Notes under the pieces: generated by a model
What the model was told of the DNA's origin: nothing
Database searches by the model: none
The model's input: the letters and a program-made list of their open reading frames with translations, nothing else
Translations under genes and position numbers: made by a program
Shown: positions 17,721-27,285 of the stretch, piece by piece
Position numbering within the stretch: position 1 is the first letter of the stretch
Layout: the number at the start of each line of letters is the position of its first letter
DNA from: Martinezella lusitana
GTDB taxonomy: Bacteria > Pseudomonadota > Alphaproteobacteria > Rhizobiales > Rhizobiaceae
Length of the DNA stretch: 64,000 bases
Assembly (NCBI RefSeq): GCF_900094565.1
Contig: NZ_FMAF01000004.1
Coordinates: forward strand, 1 to 64,000
Direction of reading: 5' to 3'

Positions 17721-18107
17721 ATGTCTTACCGTTTTCTTCCGATCTGTCTGCTTTTCGCCATTGCCATCCCGCTTGACGCTACGGCGCAGGAGGGCGACGC
17801 CACCGCAGGGGCCACCGTTTTCAAGAAATGCGCCATTTGCCACATAGCCGAAACCGACCAGAACAAGGTCGGCCCTTCGCTGAACGGTCTGTTCGGCAGA
17901 ACCGCTGGAACACATCCAAATTTCGCCTATTCGCCGGCGATGCAGGAGGCGGGCAAGGCCGGCCTCGTATGGAACGAGACGTCGCTCCGCGATTATTTGC
18001 ACGACCCCAAGGCGAAAGTGAAGGGCACGAAAATGACTTTCGTCGGGTTGAAGGACGATACCGAGATTACCAATCTGATCGCCTATCTGAAGCAGTACTC
18101 CAAATAG
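17721..18107 (+). CDS. Class I cytochrome c
   Basis: 128 residues from the ATG at 17721. A signal peptide (FLPICLLFAIAIPLDATAQ) exports it to the periplasm. The haem site is CAICH in FKKCAICHIAETDQNKVGPS and the axial Met lies in KGTKMTFVGL, a normal mono-haem c2/c550-type pattern. In-frame ATGs at 17700 and 17709 exist, but 17721 has GAGG at a good distance and leaves a clean signal peptide. Placed 234 bases before the oxidase subunit II gene, it is probably the electron donor to that oxidase. Confidence 0.88.
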   Translation: MSYRFLPICLLFAIAIPLDATAQEGDATAGATVFKKCAICHIAETDQNKVGPSLNGLFGRTAGTHPNFAYSPAMQEAGKAGLVWNETSLRDYLHDPKAKVKGTKMTFVGLKDDTEITNLIAYLKQYSK

Positions 18108-18341
18108 CGAAATGCCAAGCGTGGACGAGCTGTTTCCCGCGTTGCCGGTTGGATCGGGGGGCTCGGCTCAGCAACCTGACGCCGCCCATCCGTTCCCGCG
18201 GCGCCGATATGCCCCGGGCGTTTTGCCGGGATGAACCGCTGCCGTTACCGCAATTGCTCGCCTGACTTGTTCATGAGATAATACTAAAACGCTTCGCGAT
18301 GGGATTGTGGAAATATTCGCTGCCGGGTCACGGAGGAGACG

Positions 18342-19157
18342 ATGGCTGTCGTAGTGATTCTCGTTCTGCTGGTGGTGGGATCGATTGCGTTCCATCTGCT
18401 TAGCCCATGGTGGTGGACGCCGATCGCGTCGAACTGGAGCTACATCGACAATACGATTGTCATCACGTTCTGGATCACCGGCTTTGTTTTCACGGCTGTC
18501 GTGTTGTTCATAGCCTATTGCGTCCTCCGCTTCAGACACCGCGCCGGAAATCAGGCGGCATACCAGCCCGAAAACAAGCGGTTGGAATGGTGGCTCGCGG
18601 CGGGGACTGCGATCGGGGTGGCTGCAATGCTCGCGCCGGGGCTCTTCGTGTGGAAACAGTTCGTTACGGTCCCGGCCGATGCCAGCGAGGTTGAAGTCGT
18701 CGCTCAGCAATGGCAATGGAGCTTCCGGCTGCCGGGCGCCGACGGGCGGCTCGGTCGGGCGGACACGCGCGATGTGACCCCGGACAATCCGCTCGGCTTG
18801 AACAAGAGCGATCCCGCCGGAATGGACGACGTCATCGTCGAAGGCGGTGAACTGCATTTGCCCGCAGACAAGCCGGTAAAAATGCTTCTGCGCTCGATCG
18901 ACGTCGTGCACGATTTCTACGTGCCGGAATTCCGGGCCAAGATGGACATGATCCCTGGTACGGTCACCTATTATTGGTTCACGCCGACACGGACAGGAAC
19001 ATTCGAGGTTCTCTGTGCAGAATTGTGCGGCGTCGGTCATCCGCAGATGCGCGGCACCGTTATCGTCGATACCGAGACCGCCTATCAAGCCTGGCTGCAG
19101 CAGCAACCGACTTTCTCGAAATCACTGGCGTCGGCGGAAAAGTCGGCGGCCAAATAA
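18342..19157 (+). CDS. coxM: Cytochrome c oxidase subunit II (alternative oxidase, CoxM type)
   Basis: 271 residues. Two membrane helices (about 3-20 and 45-68) anchor a periplasmic cupredoxin domain that receives electrons from cytochrome c at the CuA centre. The ligands are visible: His in VVHDFYVPEF and Cys-x3-Cys-x3-His-x2-Met in CAELCGVGHPQM. There is no fused haem c domain, consistent with the separate cytochrome c upstream. GGAGGAGAC precedes the ATG. Gene order II-I-III-III-IV matches the coxMNOP alternative oxidase of Bradyrhizobium and rhizobia rather than the main ctaCDE operon, because no assembly genes are interspersed. Confidence 0.9.
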   Translation: MAVVVILVLLVVGSIAFHLLSPWWWTPIASNWSYIDNTIVITFWITGFVFTAVVLFIAYCVLRFRHRAGNQAAYQPENKRLEWWLAAGTAIGVAAMLAPGLFVWKQFVTVPADASEVEVVAQQWQWSFRLPGADGRLGRADTRDVTPDNPLGLNKSDPAGMDDVIVEGGELHLPADKPVKMLLRSIDVVHDFYVPEFRAKMDMIPGTVTYYWFTPTRTGTFEVLCAELCGVGHPQMRGTVIVDTETAYQAWLQQQPTFSKSLASAEKSAAK

Positions 19158-19213
19158 ATGCCATGCGTACTTGAGGGGAAAAGCCGCATCGGAGGGAACA
19201 GGGAGGATGGAAT

Positions 19214-20992
19214 ATGGTCGACATTGGATCCGGCGCTGGGCAGGTCATCCAGCCCGCTGAAGTCGAGGACGTGGAGCTTTATCATCCGAAAAGCTGGTGG
19301 ACGAAATATGTCTTCAGCCAAGATGCCAAGATCATCGCCATTCAGTATTCCTTGACCGCTATCTCGATCGGCATGGTGGCGTTGGTGCTGTCCTGGCTGA
19401 TGCGGCTGCAACTCGGGTTTCCCGGCTACTTTTCGTTTATCGACGCGGAACATTATTATCAGTTCATCACCATGCACGGCATGATCATGGTGATCTACCT
19501 GCTGACGGCACTGTTCCTCGGCGGTTTCGGCAACTATCTCATCCCCTTGATGCTCGGCGCCCGCGACATGGTGTTCCCCTATGCGAACATGCTGAGCTAT
19601 TGGCTCTATCTGCTCGCAGTCATCGTCCTGGTCGTCGGCTTCTTTGCGCCCGGCGGGCCGACGGGCGCCGGCTGGACGCTGTATCCGCCGCAGGCTCTTT
19701 TATCGGGGACGCCGGGAGGGCGTGATTGGGGCATCATCCTGATGCTGTCATCGCTGATCCTGTTCATCATCGGCTTCACCATGGGTGGGCTGAATTATGT
19801 CGTCACCGTGCTGCAAGGACGCACCCGGGGCATGACGCTGATGAGAATGCCATTGACAGTATGGGGTATATTCACTGCGACCGTCATGGCGCTGCTTGCC
19901 TTCCCGGCCCTCTTCGTCGCCGCTGTCATGATGTTGTTCGACCGGTTGCTGGGTACCAGTTTCTTCATGCCCGCCATCGTCGAGATGGGCGAACAGTTGA
20001 AGCAAGGGGGCGGCAGTCCCATCCTGTTCCAACATCTGTTCTGGTTCTTCGGCCACCCTGAAGTCTATATCGTCGCACTTCCTGCCTTTGGCATCGTCTC
20101 GGATCTGATCAGCACCCATGCGCGCAAGAACATCTTCGGCTACCGGATGATGGTCTGGGCGATCGTCATCATCGCAGCACTAAGCTTCGTCGTATGGGCA
20201 CATCATATGTATGTGAGCGGCATGAATCCGAACTTCGGGTTCTTTTTCGCGACCACGACGTTGATCATTGCCATCCCGACGGCGCTCAAGGTCTACAACT
20301 GGGTGCTGACGCTTTGGCGCGGCGATATCCATCTGACATTGCCGATGCTGTTTGCCCTGGCCTTCATCGTCACATTCATCAATGGCGGATTGACCGGTCT
20401 ATTTCTCGGCAATGTCGTTGTGGACGTGCCGCTTTCGGATACCATGTTCGTCGTTGCCCATTTCCATATGGTGATGGGGGTCGCACCGATCCTGGTGATC
20501 TTCGGCGCAATCCACCATTGGTATCCGAAAGTCACGGGTCGCATGCTGAACGTGGTGATGGGTCATATCCACTTCTGGATCACCTTTCTCGGCGCCTATG
20601 CGATCTTCTTCCCGATGCACTATCTCGGCCTGATGGGCGTGCCGCGCCGCTATTACGAGCTGGGCGAAACTGCTTTCATTCCACCATCGGCGCACACGCT
20701 GAACATGTTCATCACCGTCGCCGCGCTGGTCGTCGGCGCCGCTCAAATTCTGTTCCTGTTCAACCTCGCCTGGAGCCTTCGCTGGGGCAGGCCAGCGGGC
20801 GGCAACCCGTGGCGGGCAACGACATTGGAATGGCAAACGCCGCAAACGCCGCCGGTTCACGGAAATTGGGGCAAGGAGCTGCCCATCGTCTATCGTTGGC
20901 CATATGATTATAGCGTTCCCGGAGCGGACCAGGACTTCCTGCCGCAAAACCAGCCGGCTTTGGGCGAGCCGTCCGAGAGAGTGTCGCCATGA
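19214..20992 (+). CDS. coxN: Cytochrome c oxidase subunit I (alternative oxidase, CoxN type)
   Basis: 592 residues, the catalytic subunit reducing O2 to water and pumping protons, with at least twelve membrane helices. Haem and CuB ligands are visible: the haem a His in MHGMIMVIYL, the CuB/Tyr crosslink region with Glu in FGHPEVYIVALPAFG, the paired His in WAHHMYVSGM, and the His pair in VAHFHMVMG. The HPEVY glutamate indicates an A1-type D channel. A C-terminal extension of about 50 residues (WQTPQTPPVHGNW onward) is typical of this branch. The last codons overlap the next gene by 4 bases. Confidence 0.94.
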   Translation: MVDIGSGAGQVIQPAEVEDVELYHPKSWWTKYVFSQDAKIIAIQYSLTAISIGMVALVLSWLMRLQLGFPGYFSFIDAEHYYQFITMHGMIMVIYLLTALFLGGFGNYLIPLMLGARDMVFPYANMLSYWLYLLAVIVLVVGFFAPGGPTGAGWTLYPPQALLSGTPGGRDWGIILMLSSLILFIIGFTMGGLNYVVTVLQGRTRGMTLMRMPLTVWGIFTATVMALLAFPALFVAAVMMLFDRLLGTSFFMPAIVEMGEQLKQGGGSPILFQHLFWFFGHPEVYIVALPAFGIVSDLISTHARKNIFGYRMMVWAIVIIAALSFVVWAHHMYVSGMNPNFGFFFATTTLIIAIPTALKVYNWVLTLWRGDIHLTLPMLFALAFIVTFINGGLTGLFLGNVVVDVPLSDTMFVVAHFHMVMGVAPILVIFGAIHHWYPKVTGRMLNVVMGHIHFWITFLGAYAIFFPMHYLGLMGVPRRYYELGETAFIPPSAHTLNMFITVAALVVGAAQILFLFNLAWSLRWGRPAGGNPWRATTLEWQTPQTPPVHGNWGKELPIVYRWPYDYSVPGADQDFLPQNQPALGEPSERVSP

Positions 20993-21693
20993 GCGCCATT
21001 CTCATTTTTCTGGCCGGGGTCGCCGGCATCATTGCCTGGTGGATGGCAAGGCAGCGGCTGACCTCCAAGCCCTGGCTGGAAGTGGGTCTGGCAGGCGATG
21101 CGCCGGAGATGCAGGGATCATCGGCGACAATAGCGAAACTCGGGCTCGGCATTTTTCTTGCCGTCATCGGTGCGCTGTTCACGCTCCTTATCAGCGCCTA
21201 TCTCAGCCGCATGGGCGGCGCCGACTGGTGGGCCATCCCGATCCCGCGGCTGCTATGGGTGAATACGGCGGCCCTCGCCGCCAGCAGCGTGGCGCTGCAA
21301 TGGGCGAAAACCGAAGCCCGCCTTGATCGCGGCGAGATGCTGAACACAGCTCTTGCGGTGGCGTTCGTGCTGGCCGTTCTTTTTCTCGCCGGGCAGGTTT
21401 TGGCGTGGCGACAACTGGTGTCGGCAGGCTATCTGCTCGCCGACAACCCATCAAACAGCTTCTTCTACATGATCACCGGATTGCATGGTCTGCACATTCT
21501 GGGCGGGCTTTTCGTACTCGGACGGACCGTAATTCGCGCCCGGATCAGTCCTGTGCTGACTGGAGTTCGCCTGAGCGTGGATCTATGCGCCATCTATTGG
21601 CATTTCATGCTCGCTGTCTGGCTGATCCTTTTTGCGCTCTTTGCCGGCTGGGCGAATAGTTTCGTCGATCTCTGCCGTCAATTGGTCACCTGA
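20989..21693 (+). CDS. coxO: Haem-copper oxidase subunit III (first copy, CoxO type)
   Basis: 234 residues with about seven membrane helices. The later part carries subunit III signatures: GLHGLHILGGLFVLGRTV and the final CAIYWHFMLAVWLILFALF. The N-terminal part is less typical. It overlaps the subunit I stop by 4 bases (ATGA), indicating translational coupling. A second subunit III gene follows at once, so the operon encodes two related but distinct III proteins. The coxO symbol follows the Bradyrhizobium order and is an assignment by position. Confidence 0.82.
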   Translation: MSAILIFLAGVAGIIAWWMARQRLTSKPWLEVGLAGDAPEMQGSSATIAKLGLGIFLAVIGALFTLLISAYLSRMGGADWWAIPIPRLLWVNTAALAASSVALQWAKTEARLDRGEMLNTALAVAFVLAVLFLAGQVLAWRQLVSAGYLLADNPSNSFFYMITGLHGLHILGGLFVLGRTVIRARISPVLTGVRLSVDLCAIYWHFMLAVWLILFALFAGWANSFVDLCRQLVT

Positions 21694-21702
21694 GGAGTTT
21701 CG

Positions 21703-22428
21703 ATGATGACCGAATCCATGGAAAGACCGGTAAGTGATCCGCATCTGCGGTCCGCGGGACTGCGAGGCGTTGCCGCTGATCTGTCATCGGACCAGCGGGC
21801 GTTCAAGAACGTCTCCTGGGGCAAGGCGATGATGTGGATCTTTCTCCTGAGCGACACCTTCATTTTCGGGTGTTTTCTGCTGGCCTACATGACGGCGCGC
21901 ATGTCGACCACCGTTGCTTGGCCCAATCCGAGCGAGGTCTTCGCCCTGACGATCGGAGGCAAGGAAATTCCGCTGATCCTGATCGCCATCATGACTTTCG
22001 TCCTCATCAGCAGCAGCGGCACAATGGCCATGGCCGTCAACTTCGGATACCGCCACGATCGCCGCAAGACTGCCGCGCTGATGTTGGCGACGGCAGCCCT
22101 CGGCGCGACATTCGTCGGAATGCAGGCATTCGAATGGACCAAACTGATCAGGGAAGGCGTTCGTCCCTGGGAGAACCCTTGGGGGGCGGCGCAATTCGGG
22201 TCGTCCTTCTTCATGATCACGGGCTTTCACGGCACCCATGTTTCGATCGGGGTCCTGTTCCTCCTGATCATGGCACGCAAGGTGTGGCGGGGGGACTTCG
22301 ATCAGGAAAGGCGGGGATTTTTCACCAGCCGGAAGGGTCATTACGAGATCGTGGAGATAACGGGGCTTTACTGGCACTTCGTGGATCTGGTCTGGGTATT
22401 CATTTTTGCATTCTTCTATCTGTGGTGA
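21703..22428 (+). CDS. coxP: Haem-copper oxidase subunit III (second copy, CoxP type)
   Basis: 241 residues. Clearly a subunit III protein: helices from about residue 45 (MMWIFLLSDTFIFGCFLLAY), then FEWTKLI, GSSFFMITGFHGTHVSIGVL and the closing EIVEITGLYWHFVDLVWVF. It begins 9 bases after the first III gene, with GAGG upstream. It is the more canonical of the two III proteins. Whether both sit in one complex or form alternative enzymes is unknown. Confidence 0.87.
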   Translation: MMTESMERPVSDPHLRSAGLRGVAADLSSDQRAFKNVSWGKAMMWIFLLSDTFIFGCFLLAYMTARMSTTVAWPNPSEVFALTIGGKEIPLILIAIMTFVLISSSGTMAMAVNFGYRHDRRKTAALMLATAALGATFVGMQAFEWTKLIREGVRPWENPWGAAQFGSSFFMITGFHGTHVSIGVLFLLIMARKVWRGDFDQERRGFFTSRKGHYEIVEITGLYWHFVDLVWVFIFAFFYLW

Positions 22429-22438
22429 GGATGGCATC

Positions 22439-22771
22439 ATGGCACAACAACAGGCGCATTCGGGACAACAGCATCCGATAAGACTTTATATGGTCGTTTG
22501 GGGGCTGCTTTTCGTCCTCAGCACCTTCTCCTACCTCGTCGACTACCTCGGCATCCAGAGCTATCTCAGATGGTCTCTGATCCTCCTCTTCATGGTCCTG
22601 AAGGCAGGGCTGATCGTTGCGATTTTTATGCACATGGCCTGGGAGCGGCTGGCGTTGATCTACGCCATCCTGCTCCCCCCAGTTCTCGTGCTTGTCTTCG
22701 CCGCATTGATGGTGTCGGAATCGCATTACACGTTGCTCACCCGACTGGCCTTTTTTGGGGGCGGTCCGTAA
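22439..22771 (+). CDS. Oxidase subunit IV-like small membrane protein
   Basis: 110 residues with three membrane helices (about 17-38, 43-65, 74-95). It fits the prokaryotic cytochrome c oxidase subunit IV type, with KAGLIVAIFMHMAWERLAL as the recognisable centre. ATG at 22439, 10 bases after the second subunit III gene, with GAGGATGG in front. It closes the oxidase operon and probably stabilises the complex. Confidence 0.83.
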   Translation: MAQQQAHSGQQHPIRLYMVVWGLLFVLSTFSYLVDYLGIQSYLRWSLILLFMVLKAGLIVAIFMHMAWERLALIYAILLPPVLVLVFAALMVSESHYTLLTRLAFFGGGP

Positions 22772-22865
22772 CATGACAGACGATCCAACACACCCGTGAC
22801 TGCCCCTAAAAAACAGTCTTGAATCCGATTTGTTCAGCTTTGGAAATCCCCGGAGTCCCCGTGAC

Positions 22866-23546
22866 CTACGCGGCCACGTTGGACGCGGCCGACATCAAAT
22901 CTTGCGCCGCCGGCACGCCGAACATCTGCCGACCGTTGTCGGCAACCTCCGTGAAGCACCACCTGACGACGCCATTGCGATCGAGCAGGAATTCGCCGAC
23001 GAGCTGGCCTTCGCCGCCGGCGATCATCTGCCGGTCGTCCTCGGTGAATTCGTAGCCGTCGGCCTTGTCGAGATACTCGGTCGCAGCCATCACGCCCATC
23101 GGCTCGGGAAGTTCCTTCGGCATGTCGATCTTCATCGACGTCAGCACATCCATTCCCACCTTGTGCGGCCACGCGGTTTCAGATTCGGTGAATTCAACAT
23201 TCGGCAGTCCGAATGCCCTGTGCGAGATACGGTCCGGATCGGATGCGGCCAACAGGTTGGGCAACGGATGATAGCGGAAATACAGACGTGCGCGCTCGAT
23301 CGGCGTGTTGACAACGGTCAGGCTGTCGATGCCCAGCTCACGCAGGTCGCCGGCAAGGCTCGCCATGGACGTGATCTGGCGCCGGCAAAACGGGCAATGA
23401 AGCCCGCGAAACAGGCCGACCAGCACGGGCCTTTGCCCGCGAAACTCGTCGATTGAGACCTTCCCCTGGCGGGTAATTGCGTCAAGTACGACGTTGGGCG
23501 CGTGATCGCCCGGCTGCAGGGGCCTATCAGTGAAGCTGTCCGGCAT
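22866..23546 (-). CDS. Redoxin/peroxiredoxin-like protein (AhpC/TSA type)
   Basis: 226 residues of thioredoxin-like fold, probably reducing peroxides or acting as a thiol oxidoreductase. The AhpC/TSA pattern is present: LQPGDHAPNVVLDAITRQG, RPVLVGLFRGLHCPFCRRQI with a CPFC redox pair, and a long C-terminal part. The ATG at 23546 (MPDSFTDRPL) is chosen because GGGAGG stands just upstream; the frame is open for 27 more codons. It converges on the oxidase operon. There is no signal peptide, so it is cytoplasmic. Confidence 0.8.
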   Translation of the reverse strand: MPDSFTDRPLQPGDHAPNVVLDAITRQGKVSIDEFRGQRPVLVGLFRGLHCPFCRRQITSMASLAGDLRELGIDSLTVVNTPIERARLYFRYHPLPNLLAASDPDRISHRAFGLPNVEFTESETAWPHKVGMDVLTSMKIDMPKELPEPMGVMAATEYLDKADGYEFTEDDRQMIAGGEGQLVGEFLLDRNGVVRWCFTEVADNGRQMFGVPAAQDLMSAASNVAA

Positions 23547-23789
23547 GTCATCCTCCCTCTCCGAGCGCCGCCTGTTCAAATGATCTTGGAAACGGCGCTC
23601 CAGCTCTTCCAATCGAGGCGAAATCATTCGCCGCGGGTGATGCCGCCCGAACGCAATGGCTCTCGACGGCGGTCTTGAGCATGATGTCGAACTCTACGAA
23701 GCGGTTTCGCACGCCACCATGCGCTATTTCTTTCATTCCAGATCCGATGAGGATTTCGGGGTCCATTCGATCCCAAGGTCCCGTCGGCT

Positions 23790-26700
23790 CTAGTCGAGAA
23801 ACGGCAACACGACCAACGCGCCCGGGTCGAGCTGATGTCGGCTGCACACCTCCTGCGCTAGGGCAAAATACCGCTCGGCCTCGGCCATGTCGTCGTGTTC
23901 GAGATTCAATGTCGCCAGGCCATCATAGCATGGAAACAACAGTTGCGGCTCGCCAATTTCACGAGCCAGGTCGAGGGCCTCCTCGTAATACCTGCGGGCT
24001 AGATCCGGCCGGCCGTGGCATTGGTGGATTTGCCCGAGCACGATCAACGGCACTGCGAGATGGTCGCGCTGATCAAGAGCGCGGTCGATCTCGATCGCTT
24101 TCTCGGCTGCGGGGATGCCCTCCCCGGCGCAATTGTCGGTGAAGGTGCAGCAGGCAACGGCAAGATTGGCGAAGAGGCGGGCCTGGAAGCCGAGATCGCC
24201 AATGCGGATGGCGACCTCCAATCCGCGCCGGCACACGGCGATCGCTTGCTTGGGGTCCACGATCGTGTAGAGCACGCCGAGATTGGAATAGGCACGGCAG
24301 GCGGCGCTCAGCAGACCTGCAGCCTCGGCAACCACAAGGCTTTTCTCGACGGCTGCCACGGCGTCGCGATGACGGCCAAGTCTGGCCAGCGCCACGCCTT
24401 TGGTGTTCAACGCCTCGGCACCGGCCCGTGCTGCCTCGAGGCCCACGGGGCTCGAGGCCTCTGCGGATACGGCGCCGAGGCAAATCAAGGCTTCGTCCGC
24501 CCACTGCGCCGCAACCGCCTGGTCTCCCATCCGGAAGGCGAGGTGGCCGCGCTCCTGCAGCAGATGCGCGCGCTCGATCGGCTCGTCGGTGCCGTCGAGC
24601 AGGCCGGCAGCCTCGGCGAACAAGGCATCCGCCAGGTCGCGTCGACCGGTGTCGAGGTTGAGACGTCCGAGCTTGCGCAAGATCCGGGCGGCAGCGGCCC
24701 GGTCACCGGCAGCACGATGGACGGCCAGCGCAAGGCCGTAGTGATCACGAGCAGCATCGCGCTCGCCGTTGGGGCCGCAGAGATCGGCCAGCCGCTCGTC
24801 GAGCGCCGCTTGTTCGGGCATCCTCTCCGGTTGCTCGGGGAAGGCGGCGAGCGCCTGGCGATAGAGTCGCATCGCATCGTCATTCGCATAGATCTTGCGG
24901 GCCAGATCGCCGGCCGCCATCAGATAACCGGCGCCCTTGCGCGTTTGAGCGGCCTTGCAGAAATGATGGCCGAGCTGCGCCAGGTCTTCCAGCCGGTCCG
25001 GTGCCCTACCGTGCAAACGCTCCAGGCTGCTGCCGATGCGACCGTGCAGTTCCTTGCGGCGTTCGAGCAAGAGGTTGTGGTAGATGACATCGTGCAGCAG
25101 CGTCTGCGTGAAGCGATAGCCGGGCGACGATTGCGCCGAGGTCTCGGCTACCTCATCGATAATCTCGGCCTGGCAAAGGAAATCGAGCCTGGTGTCGAGC
25201 GATGCCGGGTCCGCCGCGATGGCGCCGAGGAGCTTTTTGTCGAAGCGCGGGCCGATCGCCGACGCCTGCTGCGCCAGCCGCCGCACCGCGGGCGGCAAGC
25301 GGTCCACGCGGGTCAGCAACATCGCCTGCAGGCTCATTGGGATCTCGTTGCCGATATCGGCGGCTGTCGCGCTCCAGCTTTTGCCATCGAAACGCAAGGC
25401 TTCGGTTTCGATCAATCCGCGGACGATTTCCTCGATGAACAGCGGGTTACCGCCAGCCCGATCGAGAATCCGCTTGCGCGTTGCGGCCGGGATGCCGTTC
25501 GCCCCACGGAAGAAGGCCTTCAGCAGTCCTTCGCCATCCTGATGGCGCAAGGGAGCAAGGCGCAGGAATGTCAGGCTGGTGCGGTTCGATTCAAGCCCGT
25601 CGCTTTCAAGCGTCGGCCGACAGGTCGTCAGCATCATCAGCCGGCTGCGTTCCAGCCGGTCGAGCATGAATCGCAACGCCACCAGCGATGCCGCGTCGGC
25701 CCAATGCATGTCCTCCACGATCAGCAGCAGCGGGCTGCGGGACAGGCGCCGCTCGAAAATCGTCCTTGTCGCATAGAGGATCTGCCGCCGCAGCTGTTCG
25801 GGCTCGACATGCTTGAGTGTGCCGCTCGGGTCGCCTAAGCCCAACACGTGGAAGAACAGAGGCGTCAGCCGGGCGACATCCTCCACGCCGAAGCCGAGTT
25901 CTCCAAGACCGGCCGCGAGCAGCTCTTCGGTTCTCGCCGCCGTGTCCCGTTCTGCAATGCCGTACGCGCTGCGCAGAACAGCGGCCAAGGCGCCATAGGA
26001 TTGTTCGCCGAGAGGGGAGCAGATCGCGCGCCGCACCACGACCGCCTGAAAGCGCTCGTCCTGTGCCGCCGCCTCGACGAAATCGTCGACAAGCCGCGAT
26101 TTGCCGATACCGGCCTCACCGATCAAGCGGACGAGTTGGGCGTTGCCGTTGCACGCAAGATCGAGGCAGCCGAGCATCCGCGCAAGCTCCGAGTCCCGCC
26201 CGATCATCGGCGCCTGGAGGCCATAGCTTTCGAGGCCGCGTGCCGTGTTCGGCGCCTCCAGGGGTGCAAGCAGGCGGTGGACGAGCACGTTGCCGCTCTT
26301 GCCCCGCAGGACTTGAGACCCGAGGCTTTCGAATGCGAAGCCATGACGGGCGAGGCGGTGCGTCAGGGGGCCGACGAGGATTTCATCCGGTCCAGCCATG
26401 GATTGCAGTCGCTGGGCCGTGTTCACCGTATCGCCCGTCACGGAATAGGAACGGGCGTTGGCGGCGCCGAAGCCGCCGGTCACCACTGGCCCGGTGTTGA
26501 TCCCCACATGCAGGCGCAACGGTACGCCGGCGCGAGACTGCCAGCGATCCCCGACGCGTCCCGCCCGCACGATCATGTCGAGGCCGGCGCGCAGCGCCCG
26601 TTCCGGATCGTCTTCATGAGCAACCGGCGCGCCGAACAGGGCAAGCAATGCATCGCCGACGAACTTGTCAACGAAGCCGCCGTAGCTTTCGACCGCCTCG

Positions 26701-27062
26701 GTCAGCTCGTCGAAGAGTTCGTTCTGCAGAGCTCGCATGACCTCGGGGTCGAGCCTCTCGCTCAGCGTGGTGAAACCGCAGAGATCCGCAAAGAGAACGG
26801 TGAGCGGGCGCCGGTCGGCTTCCGTGTCGGACGCCGCCCGTTGCGGGGGACCAACGGACGAGGTAGGAATTGCGACCTCGGCAGGAACCACGGATTGCGC
26901 GCGTGCACCACCGGCAACGGCGTTGCCGCATTTCGGGCAGAAGGCAAAGTCCGGCAGGCAAGCTTGGCCGCAGCTGGCGCAAGAGATCGGCTGCCTTGCC
27001 CCGCATTTCGGGCAAAACGCAAAGCCGCTCTCAATCGCAAAACCGCAGGCGGAGCAGTCCAT
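23790..27062 (-). CDS. Zinc-ribbon / nucleotide cyclase / AAA ATPase / TPR signalling protein
   Basis: 1090 residues, cytoplasmic. Two zinc ribbons open it (Cys 3, 6, 17, 20 and 28, 31, 42, 45, each ending FCPKCG). A class III cyclase domain follows at about 85-255 (LFADLCGFTTLSE, KFVGDALLALFG, SVTGDTVNTAQRL). An AAA-type ATPase follows with Walker A GEAGIGKS at 315-322 and LLLIVEDMHWADAAS as Walker B. The C-terminal 450 residues are helical TPR-like repeats. The ATG at 27062 is preferred over an in-frame TTG at 27071, which is too close to GGGAG. This architecture is common in rhizobia and mycobacteria; its signals are mostly unknown. Confidence 0.88.
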   Translation of the reverse strand: MDCSACGFAIESGFAFCPKCGARQPISCASCGQACLPDFAFCPKCGNAVAGGARAQSVVPAEVAIPTSSVGPPQRAASDTEADRRPLTVLFADLCGFTTLSERLDPEVMRALQNELFDELTEAVESYGGFVDKFVGDALLALFGAPVAHEDDPERALRAGLDMIVRAGRVGDRWQSRAGVPLRLHVGINTGPVVTGGFGAANARSYSVTGDTVNTAQRLQSMAGPDEILVGPLTHRLARHGFAFESLGSQVLRGKSGNVLVHRLLAPLEAPNTARGLESYGLQAPMIGRDSELARMLGCLDLACNGNAQLVRLIGEAGIGKSRLVDDFVEAAAQDERFQAVVVRRAICSPLGEQSYGALAAVLRSAYGIAERDTAARTEELLAAGLGELGFGVEDVARLTPLFFHVLGLGDPSGTLKHVEPEQLRRQILYATRTIFERRLSRSPLLLIVEDMHWADAASLVALRFMLDRLERSRLMMLTTCRPTLESDGLESNRTSLTFLRLAPLRHQDGEGLLKAFFRGANGIPAATRKRILDRAGGNPLFIEEIVRGLIETEALRFDGKSWSATAADIGNEIPMSLQAMLLTRVDRLPPAVRRLAQQASAIGPRFDKKLLGAIAADPASLDTRLDFLCQAEIIDEVAETSAQSSPGYRFTQTLLHDVIYHNLLLERRKELHGRIGSSLERLHGRAPDRLEDLAQLGHHFCKAAQTRKGAGYLMAAGDLARKIYANDDAMRLYRQALAAFPEQPERMPEQAALDERLADLCGPNGERDAARDHYGLALAVHRAAGDRAAAARILRKLGRLNLDTGRRDLADALFAEAAGLLDGTDEPIERAHLLQERGHLAFRMGDQAVAAQWADEALICLGAVSAEASSPVGLEAARAGAEALNTKGVALARLGRHRDAVAAVEKSLVVAEAAGLLSAACRAYSNLGVLYTIVDPKQAIAVCRRGLEVAIRIGDLGFQARLFANLAVACCTFTDNCAGEGIPAAEKAIEIDRALDQRDHLAVPLIVLGQIHQCHGRPDLARRYYEEALDLAREIGEPQLLFPCYDGLATLNLEHDDMAEAERYFALAQEVCSRHQLDPGALVVLPFLD

Positions 27063-27149
27063 CGAAGCCAATCTCCCGAAGACCCACCGAGCGCCGGCTC
27101 AATTCCTCGGCGCCTCGGGCTGGCCTACGTCTGCATCGAGAATGAACCT

Positions 27150-27285
27150 CCAGCGTCGGGCTGGCAAGGATCCTGTGATGTTGTTGTGCGTGCGCGACCT
27201 GAAGGACATGATGGCCGAGCGCTGCATCGGCGTCGATCATTCGGATCCATCCCTGGGTCGTGCACTTTGCATCCCTGCTGCGAAT
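27150..27285 (+). pseudogene. IS6-like transposase fragment
   Basis: The plus strand reads VRDLKDMMAERCIGVDHS and, after a +1 shift, IHPWVVHFASLL. This matches the IS6/IS26-type core (RDLEEMMAERGLSVDHTTIYRWV-like) as I remember it. Only about 40 codons remain and the frame is broken, so the fragment is dead. It abuts the transketolase remnant at about 27285, suggesting an insertion truncated that gene and was then itself eroded. Confidence 0.6.

Noticed and set aside
18112..18234. 41-codon plus-strand frame between cytochrome c and coxM
   Set aside because: Low-complexity Pro/Arg/Gly text, no clear ribosome site and no recognised family; not listed as a gene.
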